A DNA stretch of 64,000 nt from Porphyromonas sp. (GTDB lineage Bacteria > Bacteroidota > Bacteroidia > Bacteroidales > Porphyromonadaceae), in assembly GCA_029983505.1 (NCBI GenBank), contig JASBZK010000001.1, positions 1 to 64,000 of the forward strand, given 5' to 3'. Positions 34,702 to 43,213 of this stretch are shown in pieces (position 1 is the first letter of the stretch; each line of letters begins with the position of its first letter). A program made the position numbers and the translations under genes. Below the pieces are notes generated by a model. It was given only the letters and a program-made list of their open reading frames with translations, was not told the origin of the DNA and did not search any database.

Positions 34702-36114
34702 ATGGGAAAGATTATCGTTGCCGGGATCGGTCCCGGTTCACCCTCTGACATTACCCCCGCGGTGACGGCGGCGATAGCGTCGAGCGACGTCGTCGTGGGC
34801 TACAGGCACTACTTTCAGTACATCACTCTGCTCCTCGCACCCGGCACCGAGTGCATCGATACCGGGATGAAAAGAGAGCAGGAGCGGGCAGAGCTGGCAT
34901 TTCGCAAAGCAGAAGAGGGCAAGACCGTCACCGTCATTTCTTCGGGGGATGCCGGCATCTACGGTATGGCTCCGCTCATCTATGAGATGAAGGAGAAGCG
35001 CCGTAGCGCGGTCGAAGTGGAGACGATTCCCGGCATCTCCGCATTCCAAAAAGCCGCCTCTCTCCTCGGGGCGCCCATCGGTCACGACCTTTGCATCATC
35101 TCTCTCTCCGACCTCCTCACGCCTTGGCTGACGATAGAGAAAAGAATCCGGATGGCGGCGGAGGGAGACTTCGTCACCTGTGTCTATAACCCCCGGAGCC
35201 GTCAGCGCTTTTGGCAACTATTCCGTCTGAAAGAACTCTTTCTGAAAGTCCGCGCCGCGGAGACGCCCGTGGGACTGGTGACGAATGCGGGACGCGAGGA
35301 CGAGACGGTCCGGGTCTCGTCCCTGTCCGACTTTAATCCAGAGGATGCGGATATGTTTACCGTGGTGGTCATCGGCAACTCGCAGTCCTACCTTTCTGCA
35401 GACGGACACTTCATCACCCCGCGCGGCTATTTCGGTCAGCCGGAAGAGGATGAGGAGACGAAGCCGGGACAGAAGATTATGATTAAGAGTTTCCGCACCA
35501 TAGAGAGCGAGCTGCGGCACCCGGAGATCCCCTTGGATCACAAGTGGGCGCTGCTGCACGCGATACACACGACGGCGGACTTCGAGATGGAAGAGCTTCT
35601 GTACACCGACCCCGGAGCCGTGGAAGCACTCTACCGCAAAGTCAAAGACGGCACCATCAAGACCATCATTTCGGACGTGACGATGGTCACTTCCGGAGTG
35701 CGCAAAGGGGCTCTCGAGCGGCTCGGCATAGAAGTAAAAACTTACTTGATGGACCCGAGGGTAAAAGCACTTGCCGAAGAAAAAGGCATCACCCGGACAC
35801 AGGCGGGGATACGGCTCGCTGCTGAAGAACACCCCGACGGTGATGCGCTTTTTGCCTTCGGTAACGCGCCTACCGCCCTTATGGAGCTGGCCAACCTGAT
35901 CCAAAAAGGTGCCGTCCGCCCCGCAGGTATCATCGCTGCCCCCGTGGGCTTTGTGCACGTCATCGAGTCCAAGCAGATGATTAAACCTTTCTCTCAAATT
36001 CCTAAAATCATAATCGACGGACGTAAGGGCGGTAGCAACCTCGCCGCCACCCTCGTCAACGCCGTCCTCACGCTCGACGACGCAGAGCTCTTGAGACCGG
36101 GGAGGGACGTATGA
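34702..36114 (+). CDS. cbiH-cbiC: Fused precorrin-3B C17-methyltransferase / precorrin-8X methylmutase
   Basis: 470 residues from ATG 34702; an upstream frame only translates the DUF4374 gene end and the repeat. Residues 1-245 are CbiH/CobJ: the tetrapyrrole methyltransferase motif VAGIGPGSPSDIT (6-18), SSGDAGIYGMA (80-90) and VETIPGISAFQKAASLLGAP region. Residues about 262-470 are CbiC/CobH, with the probable catalytic His289 (AIHTTADFE). It performs ring contraction/C17 methylation and the later methyl shift giving cobyrinate. This fusion is known in Bacteroidales. It overlaps the next gene by 4 bp (ATGA). Confidence 0.92.
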   Translation: MGKIIVAGIGPGSPSDITPAVTAAIASSDVVVGYRHYFQYITLLLAPGTECIDTGMKREQERAELAFRKAEEGKTVTVISSGDAGIYGMAPLIYEMKEKRRSAVEVETIPGISAFQKAASLLGAPIGHDLCIISLSDLLTPWLTIEKRIRMAAEGDFVTCVYNPRSRQRFWQLFRLKELFLKVRAAETPVGLVTNAGREDETVRVSSLSDFNPEDADMFTVVVIGNSQSYLSADGHFITPRGYFGQPEEDEETKPGQKIMIKSFRTIESELRHPEIPLDHKWALLHAIHTTADFEMEELLYTDPGAVEALYRKVKDGTIKTIISDVTMVTSGVRKGALERLGIEVKTYLMDPRVKALAEEKGITRTQAGIRLAAEEHPDGDALFAFGNAPTALMELANLIQKGAVRPAGIIAAPVGFVHVIESKQMIKPFSQIPKIIIDGRKGGSNLAATLVNAVLTLDDAELLRPGRDV

Positions 36115-37325
36115 CGAAGTCCCTTAGTCCTTTTCGGTGCATCCTCATAGGCTTGGACGATAACCCCGGGCGGGCATTTGACCCCGAAGTCTCCGAGGTC
36201 ATAGCTACACACCGCGTTTTCTCGGGCGGGCTTCGCCATTTGGAGCTGGTGCGGGACAGGCTGCCCTCCGGCTTCGAGTGGATTCCGATCACGGTGCCGC
36301 TGGGGGACGTCTTTGAGCAGTACCGCTCTATGCGCGACGGGGAAGTGGTTATTTTTGCCTCCGGAGATCCGCTCTTCAACGGCTTCGGTGGGACACTCCT
36401 TAGGGAGATGCCGGAGGCCGAAATGCGGGTGTACCCTTTCTTTAATTCGCTCCAGACCTTGGCGCACCGCCTGCTCCTGCCGTACCAAGACCTGCACGCG
36501 GTGAGCCTTACCGGCAGACCCTGGCTCCGTTTTGACGAAGCAATCATAGAGGGTAGGGAGCTGATAGGGGTACTCACGGACAAAGCACACCATACCCCCG
36601 CTACCATCGCCCAAAGAATGCTCGAATACGGGTACGATAACTACGAAATGAGCGTGGGCGAACTGCTCGGGAACCCCGGTGGTGAGCGGATCCGGACGAT
36701 GACCATAGCCGAAGCGGCGGAGAGCGAATTCCGCTACCCGAATAACCTCATCCTCCGTAAGACCGCCTACAGGGAGAGACCTTTCGGCATCCCGGAAGGC
36801 GACTTTTACCTCCTTGACGGCAGGGTGAATATGATTACCAAGATGCCCGTCCGTCTCGTCACGCTCCACGCTTTGGACTTGGGCGGGAAGCGCACGTTTT
36901 GGGACGTGGGGTTCTGCACCGGCTCCGTCTCCATAGAGGCGAAGCTGAGGTTCCCGCATCTCGAAATCTTTTCGTTTGAGAAAAGAAAGGAGGGCGAAGG
37001 GCTGATGAGGGCAAACAGCCGTAAGTTCGGCGCTCCCGGCATATGGACCGTCATAGGCGATTTTCTCGATGCCGACCTCGGAGACCTCCCGAAGCCGGAC
37101 GCCGTCTTCCTCGGGGGCTACGGAGGGAGAATGGACGAAGTCGTGGCGCGTATCGCGCCCCTCCTCACGCCTCACGGCACATTGGTCTTCAACGGCGTGT
37201 CGGAGGAGAGCAGGCGAAACTTCAGACAGGCCGCGGAAGCGTGCGGGCTGAGGGTGACCTCCCAAGTCATGCTCACCGTGGACGACCACAACCCCATAGA
37301 GGTCATTAAAGCAGAGAGGGAGTGA
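36111..37325 (+). CDS. cbiE-cbiT: Fused cobalt-precorrin-7 C5- and -6B C15-methyltransferase (CbiE-CbiT)
   Basis: 404 residues, CobL-like. The N-terminal CbiE part (about 1-205) has the methyltransferase FASGDPLFNGFG (82-93) and SLTGRPW. The C-terminal CbiT part has the S-adenosylmethionine loop WDVGFCTGSVSIEA (264-277), where the usual GAGTG reads GFCTG. It adds methyls at C5 and C15 and decarboxylates the C12 acetate. Translational coupling to cbiH-cbiC through an ATGA overlap supports one transcript. Confidence 0.9.
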   Translation: MTKSLSPFRCILIGLDDNPGRAFDPEVSEVIATHRVFSGGLRHLELVRDRLPSGFEWIPITVPLGDVFEQYRSMRDGEVVIFASGDPLFNGFGGTLLREMPEAEMRVYPFFNSLQTLAHRLLLPYQDLHAVSLTGRPWLRFDEAIIEGRELIGVLTDKAHHTPATIAQRMLEYGYDNYEMSVGELLGNPGGERIRTMTIAEAAESEFRYPNNLILRKTAYRERPFGIPEGDFYLLDGRVNMITKMPVRLVTLHALDLGGKRTFWDVGFCTGSVSIEAKLRFPHLEIFSFEKRKEGEGLMRANSRKFGAPGIWTVIGDFLDADLGDLPKPDAVFLGGYGGRMDEVVARIAPLLTPHGTLVFNGVSEESRRNFRQAAEACGLRVTSQVMLTVDDHNPIEVIKAERE

Positions 37326-37347
37326 TTTTTTAAGCATAGACAGACGT

Positions 37348-39210
37348 ATGAGTACAGAGCGCATTAAACCAAAAGAGGAAAAGATCGTCACATCGATACT
37401 CGTCATTTCGGAGGTCGGCATCCCCTTGGCCTGGACGATAGCGGGCGAATTCACAAGCGCGGAGATCTACGCCGGCGGGGGCGGGGAAGGCATTTTGCCT
37501 ATGGCTTCCGTGGCGGAGACTGCGGCCGGGCTTTTTGCCCAAAGGGAGGCACTTATCTTCATCGGTGCGCTCGGCATCTGCACCCGGGCCATAGCCCCGT
37601 ACCTCCGGGATAAGTACACCGATCCCGCCGTGCTCTGTGTCGACACGACGGGACGCTTTGTCATCCCCGTCCTCTCCGGTCACGTCGGCGGGGCAAACGA
37701 GCTTGCGAAGGACGTGGCGCGCATCATCGGAGGCGAAGCAGTGCTTACCACGCAGAGCGACAATGCCGGGCTATGGGCACTGGACACGCTGGCGGACAAG
37801 TACGGCTGGACGCTTGAGCCCGTCGAGAAGAAGGAAATGAACGAGGCGATTTTCGCGTTTGTCTCGGGGCGAAAGACAGCGCTCCTTTTGGACACGAGAG
37901 ACAGCGGCACCGAAGAGCTCGAGCGGACGAAGCCCACTCACGTCACCCTCTTCTACGATTACGGAGAGATAGACTTCTCGGACTTCGACCTCTTCCTTGC
38001 CGTGACCCCTTTTGTCTATTCTCCCGAAGGGACGCGCACGCTTCTCTACCATCCGCGCGTCCTCACGCTCGGGGTGGGGTGCCGGAGAGACACAGACCCT
38101 ACAGGTGTCGCGGGTGAGATACGGGAAGAGATGCGGCTCCACCGCCTTTCGCCCCTCGCCCTAAAGGCGCTCGCCACGATAGACCTCAAAAAAGACGAGC
38201 CGCTTGTGGACCGGCTTTCGTCGGAGTTCGGAGTGCCGGTGGAGATCTTCACGGCCGAAGACCTCGAAGGCATCGAAGTGCCGAGTGCCTCCAACCCCAA
38301 AGTAAAAGAAGTCACAGGCTTATCCTCCGTCTCCGAAGCGACCGCCATAAAGTCGGCCCGTGGTGGACGTCTCCTCTTGCCCAAAGTCAAGGGTAAGCTC
38401 TCGGCGGGTAACGACTTCACTTTTGCCGTCGCCTTGGACAAGAAGAGCGACCGCACGGCTTCCGGTCATATCGAGATAGTGGGTGCCGGTCCCGGCGATC
38501 CCGAGCTGATTTCCGTCAAAGGCAAGCGTTTCCTCGAGGGGGCAGACCTCATCCTCTACGCCGGCAGTCTGGTACCGAAAGAACTGACCCTGTATGCCAA
38601 GGAGGGCGCCACGGTGCGTTCGTCCGCGGGGATGAATCTGGAGGAGCAGTTTGCGATAATGAAAGATTTCTACGACCGCGGTCTCTCCATCGTCCGCCTT
38701 CACACGGGTGATCCCTCCATTTATGGTGCGATTCAGGAGCAGATGGCGCTCTTTGACGCGGCGGGGATGGATTATCACATCACGCCGGGTATCTCCTCTT
38801 TCCAAGCTGCGGCGGCCGAGCTGCAGTCCGAGTTTACGATACCGGAGAAGGTTCAGACCATCATACTCACCCGGGGCGAAGGGCGCACCGCGATGCCGGA
38901 GAGGGAGAAGCTCCACTTGCTTGCCCGCTCGAGGAGTACGATGTGCATTTACCTCAGTGCCCTTCTTGCGGATGAGGTTCAGCAGGAGCTCCTCACCGAG
39001 TACCCGCCCGAGACGCCGGTAGCTGTCTGCCACAAGCTCACTTGGAAAGAGCAGCGCATCTATCGCGGCACACTGGATCACCTCTCCTCCATCATCAAAG
39101 ACAACGGGCTTAAGCTGACGACGCTCATTGTAGTGGGCGAAGCCATCGGTAACCGTAAGGGGCTCTCCAGGCTCTACGCGGACGAGTTCAAGCACCTTTT
39201 TAGGAAATAA
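37348..39210 (+). CDS. cbiG-cbiF: Fused CbiG (lactone hydrolase) / CbiF (precorrin-4 C11-methyltransferase)
   Basis: 620 residues. Residues 1-370 are CbiG: FIGALGICTRAIAPY, VIPVLSGHVGGANELA and the C-terminal LGVGCRRDTDP signature. Residues 373-620 are CbiF/CobM: IEIVGAGPGDPELISVKG, LHTGDPSIYGAIQEQM and ITPGISSFQAAAAEL (each shortened). CbiG opens the lactone, releasing acetaldehyde, and CbiF methylates C11, the hallmark pair of the anaerobic route. The Gln/Pro/Lys-poor linker sits near 360-372. Confidence 0.92.
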   Translation: MSTERIKPKEEKIVTSILVISEVGIPLAWTIAGEFTSAEIYAGGGGEGILPMASVAETAAGLFAQREALIFIGALGICTRAIAPYLRDKYTDPAVLCVDTTGRFVIPVLSGHVGGANELAKDVARIIGGEAVLTTQSDNAGLWALDTLADKYGWTLEPVEKKEMNEAIFAFVSGRKTALLLDTRDSGTEELERTKPTHVTLFYDYGEIDFSDFDLFLAVTPFVYSPEGTRTLLYHPRVLTLGVGCRRDTDPTGVAGEIREEMRLHRLSPLALKALATIDLKKDEPLVDRLSSEFGVPVEIFTAEDLEGIEVPSASNPKVKEVTGLSSVSEATAIKSARGGRLLLPKVKGKLSAGNDFTFAVALDKKSDRTASGHIEIVGAGPGDPELISVKGKRFLEGADLILYAGSLVPKELTLYAKEGATVRSSAGMNLEEQFAIMKDFYDRGLSIVRLHTGDPSIYGAIQEQMALFDAAGMDYHITPGISSFQAAAAELQSEFTIPEKVQTIILTRGEGRTAMPEREKLHLLARSRSTMCIYLSALLADEVQQELLTEYPPETPVAVCHKLTWKEQRIYRGTLDHLSSIIKDNGLKLTTLIVVGEAIGNRKGLSRLYADEFKHLFRK

Positions 39211-39216
39211 AAGGTT

Positions 39217-39909
39217 ATGGAAAAGCATACCGCCTACTGCGTCTCCCTCGGTCCCGGCGATCCCGATCTTCTTACTCTCAAAGCCCTCAGAGTTCTAAAG
39301 TCTTCCGACCGCATCTTCTGTCCCGGCACTTCGGGCGGCTCTCGAGCCGGAGACTTGCTCCTCGTCCACGGCATCCCGGAGGACCGCATCGAGCTCTTTG
39401 CCGTGCCTATGAAAGAAGACCGTGGCGAAGCGCTCGAAACCTACCTCAGGGTGGCTTCCGACGTGGCGACGCTTGCGAAAAGGGGGCAAAAAGTCTCCTT
39501 TGTAGCCGAAGGGGACGGCGGGTTCTACTCTTCTCAGCACTACATAGCGGATTTTCTCCAAGGCACGGGCGAAGTGGAAGTCTATTTCGTCCCGGGCGTC
39601 CCGGCTTTCATTGCCGCAGGAGCGCGGGCGGGCTTGCACGTCGCGAAAGGCGATGAGGGTCTCCTCGTCCTTCCGCTTGTGCAGTCTCCGGATGAGATTG
39701 AGGCGGCGCTCAGCCGGAGGCGGACGGTCGTCCTTATGAAGCCGTCCCGAAGTGAAGAGGTCATAAAGACGGTGCTTAGAGGAGAAAAGATGCGGGAGGT
39801 GCATTATCTCGAAAACGTAGGCGTCCAGGGGCGGGAGTTCGTGTCGGACGACCTTCCGACCATCCTTTCGCGTCCTTTCCCCTACTTCTCCATTTTAATT
39901 CTCAAGTGA
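39217..39909 (+). CDS. cbiL: Cobalt-precorrin-2 C20-methyltransferase
   Basis: 230 residues, the family's usual length. Methyltransferase motif VSLGPGDPDLLTLKAL (shortened) at the N-terminus, VAEGDGGFYSS for the second S-adenosylmethionine loop, and VPGVPAFIAAGARAG. It adds the C20 methyl to cobalt-precorrin-2. It starts 6 bp after cbiG-cbiF and ends 4 bp before the ABC substrate-binding gene. Confidence 0.9.
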   Translation: MEKHTAYCVSLGPGDPDLLTLKALRVLKSSDRIFCPGTSGGSRAGDLLLVHGIPEDRIELFAVPMKEDRGEALETYLRVASDVATLAKRGQKVSFVAEGDGGFYSSQHYIADFLQGTGEVEVYFVPGVPAFIAAGARAGLHVAKGDEGLLVLPLVQSPDEIEAALSRRRTVVLMKPSRSEEVIKTVLRGEKMREVHYLENVGVQGREFVSDDLPTILSRPFPYFSILILK

Positions 39910-39913
39910 CCGT

Positions 39914-41050
39914 ATGAAGCCTTTTTACCCATTCTTTTTTTGTCTCTTTCTGCTCCTCCTTCCCGCCTGCTCCGAGGGAGAGAAAGAGTCCTCCGATAAG
40001 TGCGGCAACACCCCGAAGTCGTCGGTGGAAGTGAAGTATGCCAAAGGGTTCTCGGTAGAAGACCGGGAGGGGTTCCGCCTCTTGGAAGTAAGAGACCCGC
40101 TTGGCGAAAGCGATCTCGTCTACCGCTATGCCCTTGTCCCGAGAGGCACGAAGCCCGAGGGCATTCCTGCTGATTGTGAGGTGCTTGAGGTTCCCGTTTC
40201 TCGCGCCATTTGCATGACGGCGCTCCAGATGTCTCACTTCATTGCCTTGGGGGAGACGGACAAAATCATCGGCATCAACAGCATCAAATATCTCTTTAAC
40301 GATAAAATCAAAGACCAAATCGCACGCGGGCAAACCGTCCGCATCGGTATGGAGGGCAACTTCGATACGGAACTGATTCTCTCCACCAAACCGGAACTAA
40401 TCTTCGTTTCGCCATTTAAGAAAGGCGGGTACGATGTCCTTCGCAATCTCGGTATCCCGCTTGTGACCTTCCTCGGCTACAAAGAGCCTCTCGCTCTCGG
40501 TCAAGCCGAGTGGATGAAGTTCATCGGGCTCTTGCTCGGCACGGAGCAGCGTGCGGACGAAATTTTCGGCGGCATAGAGAAAAGGTACCTCGACCTGTGC
40601 GACCTCGCGGACTCGGCTCCGACGAGACCAACCGTGATGAGCGGGGAGATGCACGGGGGCAATTGGTACGTCGTGGGGGGCAAAAGCTTCCTTGCCAATC
40701 TCTTCCGCGACGCGGGCGCCGAGTATTTCCTCAAAGATGACGACCGTTACGGCGGCTTCTATGTCGATTTCGAGACTGTGTATTCGAGCGGGGCGGAAAC
40801 GGAGTTTTGGCGTATCGCCAATAGTTACCCCGGGACTTTTTCCTACGACGCACTCCGGGACGAAGACACGCGATACGCCGACTTCCGTGCCTTTAAGGAA
40901 AAGAAAGTGATCTACTGTAATCTCCGCAAGACCCCTTTCTACGAAGACACTCCCGTGGAGCCCGATGTCGTCCTTGCCGACCTCATCAGGATTTTTCACC
41001 CCGATCTCTTGCCGGATCACACACCGGTCTATTATAAAATCCTCGAATGA
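39914..41050 (+). CDS. btuF: ABC transporter substrate-binding lipoprotein (BtuF-like)
   Basis: 378 residues with a lipobox (LLLPACS, Cys19). It belongs to the FecB/BtuF periplasmic-binding family: two lobes joined by a long helix (about 185-215), with ICMTALQMSHFIALGETDKI and PELIFVSPFKK in lobe 1. This family carries siderophores, haem or cobalamin. The riboswitch and corrin genes argue for a corrinoid. The stop overlaps the permease start (ATGA). Confidence 0.83.
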   Translation: MKPFYPFFFCLFLLLLPACSEGEKESSDKCGNTPKSSVEVKYAKGFSVEDREGFRLLEVRDPLGESDLVYRYALVPRGTKPEGIPADCEVLEVPVSRAICMTALQMSHFIALGETDKIIGINSIKYLFNDKIKDQIARGQTVRIGMEGNFDTELILSTKPELIFVSPFKKGGYDVLRNLGIPLVTFLGYKEPLALGQAEWMKFIGLLLGTEQRADEIFGGIEKRYLDLCDLADSAPTRPTVMSGEMHGGNWYVVGGKSFLANLFRDAGAEYFLKDDDRYGGFYVDFETVYSSGAETEFWRIANSYPGTFSYDALRDEDTRYADFRAFKEKKVIYCNLRKTPFYEDTPVEPDVVLADLIRIFHPDLLPDHTPVYYKILE

Positions 41051-42201
41051 GCGCATCTCTGCCAAATAGAGCCGAAAGCAGCCCCTCATCTCGGTACGTA
41101 CCGGGAGGAGGCGAGACACGGACCGATTTTTATTCGCCGGCCCGTATCTCGAGTCGTCCTCGGTCTGTATCTCGTAACCTTGTCCTCTTTGTACTCGTCT
41201 TGGGGCTGATTTTGGGCTTCATACTCCTTAACCTCGCCGTGGGAACCGTCCCCATACCCGTTCGGTCGGTGTGGGCGGTGCTTTTGGGACACGGCGAAGG
41301 CACTTCCGAAGTGTGGCAAAACATCATCTGGAAATCGCGCTTCCCGCAGACCCTTACGGCGCTCGTCTCCGGCATCGGTCTCTCCGTGAGCGGGCTTCAG
41401 ATGCAGACGATTTTCCGCAACCCCCTCGCAGGACCCTCGGAGCTCGGTATCTCTTCCGGTGCCAGTCTCGGCGTGGCCTCCATCGTGCTTCTCTCCGGCA
41501 GCCTGTGGGGTACCGCACTCTCCGGACTAGGGTTTGCAGGGGAGATGGCGGTGACGCTGAGTGCCATCCTCGGTGCGGGGCTTGTGATGGTCGTGATCCT
41601 AATCCTTTCCCAAAAAGTGAGGGGCAATGCCGTCCTCCTCATAATGGGGGTGATGATCGGGTACATCGCCACGGCCATCATCGGGGTGATGAAGTTTTTC
41701 TCGAGCGACGAGGATGTACGCTCGTATGTGGTGTGGGGCTTGGGCAGCTTCTCGAACGTCACGGGCGACCACCTCTGGTTCTTCGCGGGGATGATGACGC
41801 TTCTTTTGCCCTTGGCTTTTTTGCTCATCAAGCCCCTCAATCTCCTTCGATTGGGCGATAATTACGCCCGAAGTCTGGGCCTGAATGTCCGACGGGCGCG
41901 CCTTGCCATCATCGCCACGGCCTGCATCTACACCGCCATAGTGACGGCGTACTGCGGCCCTATCGTCTTCCTCGGCCTCGCGGTGCCGCACCTGTGTCGG
42001 ACGATTTTCGGAACCTCCGACCACCGCGTCCTGATGCCCGCCGTGACGCTCGTGGGTGCAGCGCTTGCGCTCATCTGTAACCTCATCGCCCGGATGCCCG
42101 GGTTCGAGGGGGCGCTGCCCATCAATTCCGTCACGGCGCTCATCGGGGCACCCATCGTCATCTCGGTACTCTTTGGAAAAAGAAGGGAGGAGATCAATTG
42201 A
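41047..42201 (+). CDS. btuC: ABC transporter permease, FecCD/BtuC family, with repeat-derived N-terminus
   Basis: 384 residues. From about residue 45 it is a standard FecCD/BtuC permease: ten hydrophobic helices, QTLTALVSGIGLSVSGLQMQ, NPLAGPSELGISSGASLG and the ATPase-contact helix near GPIVFLGLAVPHLCR. Residues about 15-43 are encoded by a copy of the dispersed family A repeat (41091-41174) read in frame without a stop. No ATG or GTG lies between the repeat and the first helix, so the ATGA start at 41047 seems to be used and the repeat translated. That gives an Arg/Ser-rich cytoplasmic tail absent from relatives I know. Confidence 0.85.
   Translation: MSASLPNRAESSPSSRYVPGGGETRTDFYSPARISSRPRSVSRNLVLFVLVLGLILGFILLNLAVGTVPIPVRSVWAVLLGHGEGTSEVWQNIIWKSRFPQTLTALVSGIGLSVSGLQMQTIFRNPLAGPSELGISSGASLGVASIVLLSGSLWGTALSGLGFAGEMAVTLSAILGAGLVMVVILILSQKVRGNAVLLIMGVMIGYIATAIIGVMKFFSSDEDVRSYVVWGLGSFSNVTGDHLWFFAGMMTLLLPLAFLLIKPLNLLRLGDNYARSLGLNVRRARLAIIATACIYTAIVTAYCGPIVFLGLAVPHLCRTIFGTSDHRVLMPAVTLVGAALALICNLIARMPGFEGALPINSVTALIGAPIVISVLFGKRREEIN
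41091..41174. repeat. Family A dispersed inverted repeat, copy 11 (inside a coding region)
   Basis: CGGTACGTACCGGG, CGAGACACGGACCG, CGGCCCGTATCTCG and CGGTCTGTATCTCG in the usual order, lying wholly within the 5' end of the btuC-like frame. Confidence 0.75.
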
Positions 42202-42202
42202 T

Positions 42203-43213
42203 ATGGCGCGTCTGAAGACACAAACCATACAGCTGCGGAACCTCGCCATCGGGTACGTGGGGAAGAAGAAAACGAAGACGGTAGCCCGGGACATCACGGG
42301 CACTCTCTTCTCGGGCGAGCTGACCTGCCTCATCGGCAGCAACGGTATAGGCAAGTCCACACTCCTCCGTACCCTCTCCGCCTTTCAGCCCAAGCTGGAG
42401 GGCGAAGTGCTGATCTTTGGGAAAGAGGTCTCCACCTACTCCGACAGGGCGCTCTCGCGCCTCATCAGTGTCGTCCTCACCGAGCGCCCTTCGCTCTACA
42501 ATACGACCCTTAGGGAACTCGTGGAGATGGGTCGGAGCCCTTACACCGGTTTTTGGGGTTCGCTGATGCCGGAAGACCGGGCAAAAGTGGACGAAGCCAT
42601 CGATATGGTACGCATTCGGCAGCTCGAGAACCGCTTGCTCCACTCCCTCAGCGACGGCGAGAAGCAGAAGGGTATGATCGCCAAAGCCCTTGCCCAAGAT
42701 ACACCCGTCATTTTTCTGGACGAGCCTACCGCCTTTCTCGACTTCCCGAGCAAAGTCGAAATAATGCAGCTCCTCCACAGGCTCTCCCGCGAGACCGGTA
42801 AGACCATCTTCCTCTCCACGCACGACCTGGAGCTGGCGCTGCAGATAGCCGATAAGATTTGGCTTTTTGACCAAGAGCCGCGCCTACACATCGGTACGCC
42901 CGAGGACTTGGCCTTAGAGGGGGTCTTTACCGATTTTTTCTCCCACAAGGGCATCGTTTTTGACCAAAGGTCGGGACTTTTCCGCATCGAGAACGACTAC
43001 GACCGCACCATAAGGTTCACGGGACGTCATACGGTAGCTTACTCCCTCGTCTCTAAGGCTCTTCTGCGGTACCGGATCTATGCCTCCTTTCGGGCTGAGA
43101 GCGAAGACGAGATCGAAATCGACGGGGGCAAAATCATACTGAGACTGAAGGGTAGAGAGGAGGCTTGCTTCGACACCATCGAAGCGCTGATAGAGGCTTT
43201 GGACCATGAATAG
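42203..43213 (+). CDS. btuD: ABC transporter ATPase (BtuD/FecE-like)
   Basis: 336 residues from ATG 42203, one base after the permease stop codon. Walker A GSNGIGKS (45-52), signature LSDGEKQK (149-156), Walker B VIFLDEPT (169-176) and the switch His in STHDLE are all present. A C-terminal extension of about 80 residues (from about 258) follows the ATPase core and resembles no catalytic domain; it may be regulatory. It powers uptake with the two genes before it. It overlaps the next gene by 8 bp. Confidence 0.88.
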   Translation: MARLKTQTIQLRNLAIGYVGKKKTKTVARDITGTLFSGELTCLIGSNGIGKSTLLRTLSAFQPKLEGEVLIFGKEVSTYSDRALSRLISVVLTERPSLYNTTLRELVEMGRSPYTGFWGSLMPEDRAKVDEAIDMVRIRQLENRLLHSLSDGEKQKGMIAKALAQDTPVIFLDEPTAFLDFPSKVEIMQLLHRLSRETGKTIFLSTHDLELALQIADKIWLFDQEPRLHIGTPEDLALEGVFTDFFSHKGIVFDQRSGLFRIENDYDRTIRFTGRHTVAYSLVSKALLRYRIYASFRAESEDEIEIDGGKIILRLKGREEACFDTIEALIEALDHE

